14,238 nucleotides of DNA from an uncultured Rhodospirillaceae bacterium. GTDB lineage: Bacteria; Pseudomonadota; Alphaproteobacteria; Azospirillales; Azospirillaceae. Of this stretch, positions 1 to 5,839 are shown piece after piece (within the stretch, counting starts at the first letter, position 1; each line of letters begins with the position of its first letter). The position numbers and the translations under genes were made by a program. The notes under the pieces were generated by a model. It saw only the letters and a list, made by a program, of their open reading frames with translations, did no database searches and was not told the origin of the DNA. The stretch lies in contig CALBDS010000022.1 in assembly GCA_937927415.1 (NCBI GenBank), positions 1 through 14,238 of the forward strand, in the 5' to 3' direction.

Positions 1-1
1 A

Positions 2-43
2 CGCAAGTCTCAGATTGACCACCTGCTTGATATCTTATCCTAG
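2..43 (+). CDS. possible C-terminal end of an upstream gene (partial)
   Basis: One plus-strand frame is open from the window edge and stops at a TAG at 41-43, giving a 13-residue tail (RKSQIDHLLDILS). The stretch is less GC-rich than what follows and the residues are plausible for a protein C-terminus, and a small GC hairpin lies just after the stop. Thirteen residues cannot establish that a gene is present, so this is only a pointer to what may lie left of the window. No family can be assigned. Confidence 0.2.
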   Translation, partial: RKSQIDHLLDILS

Positions 44-50
44 CGCATAT

Positions 51-64
51 GGGGCAGCCGCCCC
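51..64. terminator. short GC hairpin between gene ends
   Basis: GGGGC and GCCCC form a 5-bp stem around a 4-base loop. It lies between the stop of the minus-strand SIS gene (76-78) and the possible plus-strand gene end at 43. On the minus strand it is followed by a mixed AT-rich run (ATATG) rather than a clean T tract. It could end transcription of the SIS gene, but it is short. Confidence 0.25.
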
Positions 65-75
65 GCTCCCCCGTT

Positions 76-1110
76 TCACACCGTCCGCGTCACCTTGCGC
101 AGATGGGCGGGCGCATCGGGGTCACGCCCCCGCGCCCGCGCCAGCCCCGGCAAGGCACGATAGAGGCTCGCCACCGCCGCCAGGGGAGCCAGCAGCGGCG
201 GCACGCCCGCCACCGCCGGCAACAGGACGCCACCGGGCACGGCCAAGGTGCTCCACACCGGCGAGCCATAGGACGCCATCCGCGTCGCCGCCTCCACCGC
301 ACCGGGGGCGGCGGCGTCGGGCTGCCCCAGCATCAGGACCGGCAGGTCCGGTCCGGCGAGCGCCAGGGGGCCATGGATCACCTCCGCCGCGCTGAAGGCT
401 TCGGCGTGCAGGCCGCAGGTTTCCTTGAACTTCAGCGCCGCCTCTCCCGCCGGTCCCAGCCCGGCGCCGCGCCCCAGCACATAAAGGCCGCGCGCCGCCG
501 CCAGCGGGGCCAGGGCACCACTCCAGTCCAACTCCAGGGCCGCGGCCAGGGCATCGGGGGCCGCCGCCACCGCCTGCCGCGCGTCCTCGCTCCGCCCCCA
601 GTGGGCGGCGAGGTCGAGAAAGGCCAGCGCCGACAGCAGAAAGGATTTGGTGGCGGCCACCGCCCGCTCTTCCCCCGCCCACAGGGGGATGACCACCTCG
701 CACAGGCGGGCCAGGGGGGATGCGGCGTCGTTGACCAGCGCCACCGTCAGCGCCCCGCCACGGGCCATGGAGTCCGTCAGCCGCAGCAGGTCGGTGCTCT
801 GCCCCGACTGGGACACGGCGATGAACAGGGCATCCTTCACCGCCAGGTCGCGGCCATAGACCGACGCCACCCCCGGCGCCACCGAGGCCACCGCCCGCCC
901 CACCAGCGATTCAAGGACGAAGGCGCCATAGGATGCCGCGTGGTCGGAGCTTCCCCGCGCCCCGGTCACCACGAAGGGCGGCGGGGCGCGCCGCAGCCGC
1001 TCCCCCAGCGCGGCCAGCACGGCGGCGTTGGCCGCGGTCTGCCGCCGGGCGGCCTCCGGAGCCTCCAGGGCTTCGCGGGCAAGCTGGCTGTCGATGGGGG
1101 GAAGGGGCAT
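76..1110 (-). CDS. SIS-domain sugar-phosphate isomerase/deaminase (GlmS-C / NagB-II-like)
   Basis: This 344-residue cytoplasmic protein matches the isomerase half of glucosamine-6-phosphate synthase without the glutaminase domain. That architecture is typical of NagB-II/AgaS-type enzymes, which deaminate or isomerise amino-sugar phosphates. The first SIS domain (about residues 45-165) shows TGARGSSDHAA (49-59) and the phosphate-binding SQSGQSTD (100-107), followed by GEERAVAATKS. The second SIS domain (about 205-330) shows ALKFKE (225-230) and EVIHGPLAL with His246. The C-terminus ends HLRKVTRTV, whose Lys339 matches the C-terminal catalytic lysine of GlmS, so the known GlmS catalytic positions (Lys, Glu, His, C-terminal Lys) appear to be present. 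The reading frame is open well upstream of 1110, but that part crosses the tRNA and its terminator, so the ATG at 1110 is chosen. No nag genes flank it. Whether it deaminates GlcN6P or acts on another sugar phosphate cannot be told. Confidence 0.88.
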   Translation of the reverse strand: MPLPPIDSQLAREALEAPEAARRQTAANAAVLAALGERLRRAPPPFVVTGARGSSDHAASYGAFVLESLVGRAVASVAPGVASVYGRDLAVKDALFIAVSQSGQSTDLLRLTDSMARGGALTVALVNDAASPLARLCEVVIPLWAGEERAVAATKSFLLSALAFLDLAAHWGRSEDARQAVAAAPDALAAALELDWSGALAPLAAARGLYVLGRGAGLGPAGEAALKFKETCGLHAEAFSAAEVIHGPLALAGPDLPVLMLGQPDAAAPGAVEAATRMASYGSPVWSTLAVPGGVLLPAVAGVPPLLAPLAAVASLYRALPGLARARGRDPDAPAHLRKVTRTV

Positions 1111-1161
1111 GACGGCGTTCCACGGGTCGGGAGGCGGGCCGTCGATCAAGCCAGAAATGGC

Positions 1162-1195
1162 GAAGGCCGGCAACCCGTTCCGGTTGCCGGCCTTC
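1162..1195 (-). terminator. perfect 14-bp hairpin downstream of tRNA-Val
   Basis: A perfect inverted repeat of 14 bp (arms 1162-1175 and 1182-1195) encloses a 6-base loop. It begins 8 bases after the encoded CCA of the tRNA and ends 51 bases before the SIS start codon. It lacks a long T tract, but its position and stem strength make it the likely terminator of the tRNA transcript. It would also partly insulate the SIS gene from the strong tRNA promoter. Confidence 0.7.
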
Positions 1196-1203
1196 AGAAA
1201 GGA

Positions 1204-1278
1204 TGGTGGGCGCGACAGGGATTGAACCTGTGACCCCCACGATGTCAACGTGGTGCTCTCCCGCTGAGCTACGCGCCC
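1204..1278 (-). tRNA. tRNA-Val, anticodon GAC
   Basis: The minus strand folds as a complete tRNA. It has a 7-bp acceptor stem (GGGCGCG with CGCGCCC), a D arm with GCTC...GAGC, an anticodon stem CCACG/CGTGG around the loop TTGACAT (anticodon GAC, reading GTC and GTT valine codons), and a T arm containing the GGTTCAATCCC motif. The discriminator is A and the CCA end is encoded (1204-1206). A hairpin follows it directly and an AT-rich tract lies upstream. Confidence 0.97.
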
Positions 1279-1331
1279 ATCCTTTTTCCCTTCGAACCGT
1301 GCCGTTCGGCGCCGTCCGTCGGTGGAGCGGG

Positions 1332-1390
1332 GGTGTATCACCATCCCAACGACCGCGCAACCCCCTAGCTGCATTTTTTTCACAAAAAAT
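1332..1390 (-). promoter_or_regulatory. putative tRNA-Val promoter with AT-rich upstream element
   Basis: On the minus strand a TTGCGC box (1355-1360) is separated by 17 bases from TACACC (1332-1337), about 54 bases before the tRNA 5' end. Further upstream (1373-1390) is a striking run of T and A that forms a 7-bp inverted repeat (ATTTTTT, loop, AAAAAAT) in otherwise GC-rich DNA. Its distance fits an UP element of a strong stable-RNA promoter. Both hexamers match the sigma-70 consensus only partly. The tract could instead serve the divergent gene at 1469. Confidence 0.35.
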
Positions 1391-1468
1391 TGTTTCGGCC
1401 TTCCGCGGCACCCTTCCTTCACCATGACGGCGTGACACGGGTGGCCTGCTCGACTACATCATGGAACC

Positions 1469-2353
1469 ATGGACGCGCACTTCGACCCCACCACCGGACA
1501 CGACCGGGTGCTGGACATTCTGGCACCCGCCGACCAGACGCTGCCGCTGGTGGTGGCGTCGCCGCACAGCGGGCGCGACTACCCCGACGATTTCCTGCCG
1601 CTGACCCGGCTGAACGGTGCGGCCCTGCGCAAATCCGAAGACGCCTTCGTCGATGAGATCTACGCCGCCGCCCCGCGGCTGGGGGCGCCGATGATCCGGG
1701 CGCTGTTCCCCCGCGCCTTCCTCGACGTCAACCGCGAGCCGTACGAGCTGGACCCCGAGATGTTCAGCGATCCCCTGCCCAGCTATGTCAACACCCGCTC
1801 GCCGCGGGTGGCCGCCGGGCTGGGCACCATCGCCCGGGTGGTGGCCAACGGCGAGGACATCTACCGCCACAAGCTGAGCTTCGCCCAGGCGGTGGACCGG
1901 GTGAACCGCTATTACCACCCCTACCACAACGCGCTGAACGGCCTGATCCAGAGCACCTGTGCCCGGTTCGGGCATTGCATCCTGGTGGACGCCCATTCCA
2001 TGCCGTCCGCGGGCACGGGCGAAAAGGACCGCAGCCGCCGGGTGGACGTCGTGCTGGGCGACTGCTACGGCAACGCCTGCGCCGCCCCGGTGATGGAGAC
2101 GGCCGACCAGTTCCTGCGCGACAGGGGCTATGCGGTCAAGCGCAACAGCCCCTATGCCGGCGGCTACACCACCCGCCATTACGGGCGCCCGCGCTTCGGC
2201 GTCCATGTGCTCCAGATCGAGATCAACCGCACCCTCTACATGGACGAGACGACGCTGGAGCGCCGCCCCTTCCTCGACACCCTGGCCGCCCATATGGCCG
2301 GGTTGCTGGAAACCCTGGGGCGGCTGAGTTCGCCCGCCCTGCGGGGACGGTAG
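1469..2353 (+). CDS. N-formylglutamate amidohydrolase family protein
   Basis: This 294-residue cytoplasmic protein belongs to the N-formylglutamate amidohydrolase (FGase, HutG-type) family. Characterised members cleave N-formyl-L-glutamate to glutamate and formate as the last step of one histidine-degradation route. Family signatures are SPHSGRDYP (31-39), FLDVNREPYELDP (84-96), a metal-site-like VDAHSMP (173-179) and a C-terminal EINRTLYMDE (251-260). The length is normal for the family. The ATG at 1469 is used; an ATG at 1461 is in another frame. The ribosome-binding site is weak (TGGAA just upstream). The gene is divergent from the tRNA and converges on the ABC operon with only 9 bases between the two stop codons. 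There are no hut genes beside it, so a role in histidine catabolism is not supported by context; many family members have no tested substrate. Confidence 0.9.
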   Translation: MDAHFDPTTGHDRVLDILAPADQTLPLVVASPHSGRDYPDDFLPLTRLNGAALRKSEDAFVDEIYAAAPRLGAPMIRALFPRAFLDVNREPYELDPEMFSDPLPSYVNTRSPRVAAGLGTIARVVANGEDIYRHKLSFAQAVDRVNRYYHPYHNALNGLIQSTCARFGHCILVDAHSMPSAGTGEKDRSRRVDVVLGDCYGNACAAPVMETADQFLRDRGYAVKRNSPYAGGYTTRHYGRPRFGVHVLQIEINRTLYMDETTLERRPFLDTLAAHMAGLLETLGRLSSPALRGR

Positions 2354-2366
2354 CGGGGGGCGCTAC
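2350..2366. terminator. palindrome carrying both convergent stop codons
   Basis: GTAGCG and CGCTAC form a 6-bp stem around five Gs. The left arm contains the TAG stop of the plus-strand amidohydrolase gene (2351-2353) and the right arm contains, on the other strand, the TAG stop of the minus-strand permease (2363-2365). It has no T tract on either strand. It is a candidate compact bidirectional terminator or a collision point for the two converging transcripts. Confidence 0.45.
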
Positions 2367-3193
2367 AGGATCGGCTCGCTTTCGTGCCGCGGGTCGAAAC
2401 GGTCGCGCAGCCCGTCGCCCAGCAGGCTCAGGCCCAGCACCGACAGGGCGATGGCCGCGCCCGGAAACACCGCCAGCAGCGGCGCGCGGGTCAGGAAGGT
2501 CTGGGCATCCTCCAGCATCCGCCCCCAGCTCGGCACGGGCGGCTGCACCCCAAGCCCCAGATAGCTCAACCCCGCCTCGCTCAGGATGGCGGCGGCGAAC
2601 AGCACGGTCGCCTGCACCGCCAGCACGCCGGCGATGGCGGGCAGCACATGCACCCACGCCACCCCCCACGGCCCGCGGCCCAGCGCCTGGGACGCGCGGA
2701 CGAAATCCCGCCGCATCACCCCCTTGGCCGCCCCCTGGGTCACCCGCGCCAGCACCGCCACGTTGAACAGCGCGATGGCCGCCACCGCGTTGCCGGCCCC
2801 CGGCCCGTTCAGCGCCGTCAGCAGGATCGCCACCAGCACGGCGGGAAAGGCGAACAGCAGGTCGGCCATCCGCCCCGCCGCCTCGTCCCACCAGCCGGGA
2901 CGCGCGGCCCCCAGCAGCCCCAGCGGCACCCCGCCCAGCAGGCCCAGCGCCACCGACGCCGCCCCGATGCCCAGCGACAGCCGCGCCCCCACCATCAGCA
3001 TGGACAGCACGTCGCGCCCGAAATGGTCGGTGCCCAGCCAATGGTCCGGCCCCGGCGGGCGCAGCCGCGCCACCACCCGCACCGCCTCGGGGGCATAGGG
3101 GGTCCAGGCCAGCGACAAGAGCGCCACCAGCACCAGCGCCCCGGTCAGCACCGCCCCGGCCACCAGGGGGAAGGAGGTCCGCCGCCGCCTCAC
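2363..3193 (-). CDS. ABC transporter permease, DppC/OppC-type
   Basis: This is the second inner-membrane permease of a peptide/nickel-class (Dpp/Opp) ABC importer, 276 residues. It shows the typical DppC N-terminal helix (about 8-30), then the family motif HWLGTDHFGRDVLSM (51-65), further helices, the cytoplasmic EAA loop that contacts the ATPase (RRDFVRASQALGRG, 161-174, through HVLPAI), and the C-terminal LSEAGLSYLGLGVQPPVPSWG region (from 204). The start is taken as a GTG at 3193, overlapping the TGA stop of the upstream permease by four bases (GTGA). A GGAGGG Shine-Dalgarno lies a few bases before it. No in-frame ATG upstream is compatible with the DppC N-terminus. The overlap indicates translational coupling, so the two permeases are probably made in equal amounts. 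The ATPase genes that normally follow are absent: the gene ends against a convergent neighbour. Confidence 0.92.
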   Translation of the reverse strand: MRRRRTSFPLVAGAVLTGALVLVALLSLAWTPYAPEAVRVVARLRPPGPDHWLGTDHFGRDVLSMLMVGARLSLGIGAASVALGLLGGVPLGLLGAARPGWWDEAAGRMADLLFAFPAVLVAILLTALNGPGAGNAVAAIALFNVAVLARVTQGAAKGVMRRDFVRASQALGRGPWGVAWVHVLPAIAGVLAVQATVLFAAAILSEAGLSYLGLGVQPPVPSWGRMLEDAQTFLTRAPLLAVFPGAAIALSVLGLSLLGDGLRDRFDPRHESEPIL

Positions 3194-4137
3194 GCCGCCC
3201 TCCGCGGGCGGGGATCGAGCACGGCGTGCAGCGCGTCCACCAGCGCGCTCACCGCCATTACCAGCACCGCCAGCAGCAGCACGACACCCTGCACCACCGT
3301 CACGTCGCGCTGGCCGATGGCCTGGGTCAGCAACCGCCCCAGCCCCGGCAGGGTGCAGACGTTCTCCACCACCACCACCCCGGCGACGAGAAAGCCGAAC
3401 TGCAGCCCCACCAGCGTGGTGATGGGGATGAGCGCGTTGGGCAGCACATGGCGCCGCAGCACCACCCGCCGCCCCACCCCCTTGGCGGTGGCGGTGCGCA
3501 CGTAATCCTCGCGCAGGGTATCGAGCACGGCGGCGCGGGTCAGGCGCACCAGAATGGCGGCTTCCGGCACCGCCAGCGCCACGGCGGGCAGGATCAGGGC
3601 GGCCAGCGCCGGCCCCGTCCCCGCCTGCCACCCCGGAAAGCCCCCGGCGGGCAGCCAGCCCAGTGCCACGGAAAACACCCAGATCAGCAGCATGGCGATC
3701 CAGAAATTGGGCACCGCCACCCCCAGCCGCCCGAAGCCGCGCACCATGCCGTCGGCGATGCCGCCGCGCCGCGCCGCCGCCCACACCCCCAGCGGCACGC
3801 CCACCGCCACCGCCAGCGCCAAGGCCAGCAGCGCCAGCGGCAGCGTGACCGCCAGCCGCTCCGCCACCAGCGACGCCACCGGGCGGTTGTAGGTGTGGCT
3901 GGTGCCGAAATCCCCGCGCAGCAGGCCGCCCGACCAGCGCACGAAGCGTTCGGCTGCCGGACGGTCCAGCCCCATCTGGGCGCGCAGTGCGGCCAGGGTG
4001 TCGGGCTGCGCCTCGGTGCCCAGGATCAGCAACGCCGGGTCGCCCGGCACCACGTCCAGAACCACAAACACCGCCAGCGCCGCCACCCACGCCGACACGG
4101 CGAAGCCCAGAAGACGGCGGCCCAGATAGTGGATCAT
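3190..4137 (-). CDS. ABC transporter permease, DppB/OppB-type
   Basis: This is the first permease of the Dpp/Opp-type importer, 315 residues, with about six membrane helices. Its N-terminal block, IHYLGRRLL followed by a helix and DVVPGDPA (28-35), is the usual DppB/GsiC opening. The sequence MGLDRP (55-60) and LLRGDFGTSH (72-81) are family landmarks, and the EAA loop lies at about 208-235 (DYVRTATAKGVGRRVVLRRH). The ATG at 4137 is chosen because it gives the standard family N-terminus; the frame continues 26 codons further through the intergenic hairpin region, which is unlikely to be coding. It is the middle gene of the operon: 99 bases separate it from the binding-protein gene upstream, and it overlaps the next permease by four bases. 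The solute cannot be deduced from the permease. Confidence 0.92.
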   Translation of the reverse strand: MIHYLGRRLLGFAVSAWVAALAVFVVLDVVPGDPALLILGTEAQPDTLAALRAQMGLDRPAAERFVRWSGGLLRGDFGTSHTYNRPVASLVAERLAVTLPLALLALALAVAVGVPLGVWAAARRGGIADGMVRGFGRLGVAVPNFWIAMLLIWVFSVALGWLPAGGFPGWQAGTGPALAALILPAVALAVPEAAILVRLTRAAVLDTLREDYVRTATAKGVGRRVVLRRHVLPNALIPITTLVGLQFGFLVAGVVVVENVCTLPGLGRLLTQAIGQRDVTVVQGVVLLLAVLVMAVSALVDALHAVLDPRPRRAA

Positions 4138-4164
4138 CCCATATCCGTTACGGTTGGGCGCGAT

Positions 4165-4213
4165 TGTCGGGGGCTTTGCCCCCGACACCCCCAGCAAGGG
4201 CGATAGCCCTTGC
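4165..4213. repeat. double-hairpin palindromic element inside the ABC operon
   Basis: Two perfect inverted repeats lie six bases apart between the binding-protein stop and the DppB-type start. The first has a 10-bp stem around TTT (arms 4165-4174 and 4178-4187). The second has an 8-bp stem around GATA (arms 4194-4201 and 4206-4213). The pattern resembles REP-like intergenic elements known in many GC-rich proteobacteria. Placed after the first gene of an importer operon, it could protect the binding-protein mRNA from 3' decay or partly terminate transcription. Either would give more binding protein than permease. No second copy is seen in this window. Confidence 0.75.
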
Positions 4214-4236
4214 ATCCCATCGATTAAAACAAGGGG

Positions 4237-5727
4237 TCACTTCCATGACACGCCAGTCACGTCGTTGGCCTGCAACGGGCGGTTCGGCCACATGCCGGTG
4301 ACGCCGGCCTTCTGCACCGTCACCACGGGCAACTGGAACAGGAAGCCGTTTACCGCATCCTCGGCCACGATGCGCTGTTCCTGCTGGAGCAGGGCCACGC
4401 GGCGGGCGGGGTCGAGCGTGCGGCTCAACTCGTCCTCCGTCGCGTTGAAACGGTCGGAGCGGTAGTTGAAGTAATAGTCGGGGCGGGCGTAGATGCCGAT
4501 GTCCAGCGGTTCCGTGTGGGCCACCAGCGTCAGGTCGAAATCGCGGCCCTTGAAGGTGCGCTCCAGCCACGCCGCCCATTCCACGTTCTCGATGCGCAGG
4601 CGGATGCCCACCTCGGCCAGCATGGCGGCGATCAATTCACCCGAACGGCGGGCGTAGATGGGCGGCGGCAGGCGCAGCACCGCGTCGAACCCGTCTTTAT
4701 AGCCGGCCTCCGCCAGCAGGGCGCGGGCCTTGGCCGGGGCATAGGCGGACAGGCCGGTCAGGTCCACATACTCGGGCCGGTGCGGCGGAAAATGGCTGCC
4801 GATGGGCTTGGCGGTGCCGAACATGGCGCCGTCGATCAGGGTGGTGCGGTCGATGGCGTGCCCGATGGCCCGGCGCACCCGCACATCGTCGAACGGCTTG
4901 CGGGCGTTGTTGATGACCAGCAGGGTTTCGCCCTCGCTGGTGCCGTCGAGAACGGCGAAGCGGGGATCCTTGCGGAACTGGTCCAGCGCCTCGTACGTGC
5001 CGAACTGGGGGAAGGTGTCCACGTCGCCCGACAGCAGCGCCGCCACCTGGGCGGCGGGGTCGCTGATGAAGCGGAAGGTCACACGCTCCAGCGCCGGCTT
5101 CGGCCCGTCGTAATCGGGGTTGCGCACCAGCTCCACCCGGTCGCCGGCAGCCCAGCGGTCCAGCTTGAACGGGCCGGTGCCGATCGGCTTCTGCTTGTTG
5201 GTGTCGGCGGTCTCCTGCGCCACGATAACGGCGTCGCCCTGGCCCATGTGGAACAGGAACAACCCGTCGGGCCGCGACAGCCGCACCACCACCGTGCGCG
5301 GATCGGGGGTTTCCACCGTGTCGATGGCGGCGAAATACGCCTTTTGCGCGTTCACCGACTGCGGGCCGCGGGCACGGTCGAGCGAGAATTTCACATCCGC
5401 CGAATCGCACACGCTGCCGTCGTGGAAGCGGGCGCCCGGACGCAGGGTGAAGGTGTAGGTCAGCCCGTCGTCGGAGACGGTCCACCGCTCCGCCAGCCCC
5501 GGCACCACGGCGCCGGCGGCGTCGATGCGGGTCAGCGGCTCGAACAGGTTGGCATAGGTCACCTCGTCGATGGCCCCGGCGGCCCCGGCGGTGGGATCCA
5601 GATGCGGCGGTTCAAGCTGCATCCCCACCACAAGACCACTGTGCCCCTGCGCCCAGCCGCCGACGGGCCATGCCGCCAGCAGCAGCGCCGCCGCGGCGAC
5701 CGCGGCCTTGCCCATTCCCCCCATCAT
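4237..5727 (-). CDS. ABC transporter periplasmic substrate-binding protein (SBP_bac_5 family)
   Basis: This 496-residue secreted solute-binding protein of the peptide/nickel (DppA/OppA, family 5) class feeds the two permeases downstream. The N-terminus has a signal peptide: Lys7, a hydrophobic core (AAVAAAALLLAAW) and a likely cleavage after GGWA at about residue 26. No lipobox cysteine is present, so it should be free in the periplasm. Family signatures include LEPPHLDPT (38-46), then NLFEPL and PGLAERW, and GLTYTFTLRPGARFHDG (88-104); a later GTGPFKL is also typical. Starts at 5727 (ATG preceded by GAGGGGAAA), 5724 or 5715 would all keep the signal peptide; 5727 is chosen for its ribosome-binding site. 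It is the first gene of the operon and is divergent from the GH17 gene, with 112 bases between start codons. The substrate could be a peptide, opine, sugar or metal complex. Confidence 0.92.
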   Translation of the reverse strand: MMGGMGKAAVAAAALLLAAWPVGGWAQGHSGLVVGMQLEPPHLDPTAGAAGAIDEVTYANLFEPLTRIDAAGAVVPGLAERWTVSDDGLTYTFTLRPGARFHDGSVCDSADVKFSLDRARGPQSVNAQKAYFAAIDTVETPDPRTVVVRLSRPDGLFLFHMGQGDAVIVAQETADTNKQKPIGTGPFKLDRWAAGDRVELVRNPDYDGPKPALERVTFRFISDPAAQVAALLSGDVDTFPQFGTYEALDQFRKDPRFAVLDGTSEGETLLVINNARKPFDDVRVRRAIGHAIDRTTLIDGAMFGTAKPIGSHFPPHRPEYVDLTGLSAYAPAKARALLAEAGYKDGFDAVLRLPPPIYARRSGELIAAMLAEVGIRLRIENVEWAAWLERTFKGRDFDLTLVAHTEPLDIGIYARPDYYFNYRSDRFNATEDELSRTLDPARRVALLQQEQRIVAEDAVNGFLFQLPVVTVQKAGVTGMWPNRPLQANDVTGVSWK

Positions 5728-5839
5728 TTTCCCCTCGTCTCTTGCCAGCCCGGGCGTTGTGCCGCGATGATGCGGCGCGCAATGGGGGAGTTCAATTTCT
5801 TTATCCGCACGCCGCCCGTCCCTGGTGTAGAGAAGGTCC
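5728..5839. promoter_or_regulatory. divergent promoter region of the ABC operon and GH17 gene
   Basis: The 112 bases between the two divergent start codons must hold promoters for both genes. No convincing -35/-10 pair is visible in either direction. A small palindrome, GCCGC-GATGAT-GCGGC (5761-5776), flanked by TTG and CAA, sits near the middle and could be an operator; a less GC-rich patch (TTCAATTTCTTTATCC) follows. The GH17 gene has a clear AGAAGG ribosome-binding site at 5831. Confidence 0.35.

Noticed and set aside
49..1233. Long plus-strand open frame of 394 codons rich in Arg, Gln and Gly
   Set aside because: It is antisense to the SIS gene and runs into the tRNA. Its composition is typical of a shadow frame in GC-rich DNA.
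1111..1425. N-terminal extension of the SIS frame (about 105 codons)
   Set aside because: It would translate through the tRNA gene and its terminator hairpin and adds nothing similar to SIS proteins.
2363..4090. Single 575-codon minus-strand frame suggesting a fused permease
   Set aside because: The part upstream of 3193 is a shadow frame of the DppB-type gene. The true DppB protein lies in another frame with full family motifs.
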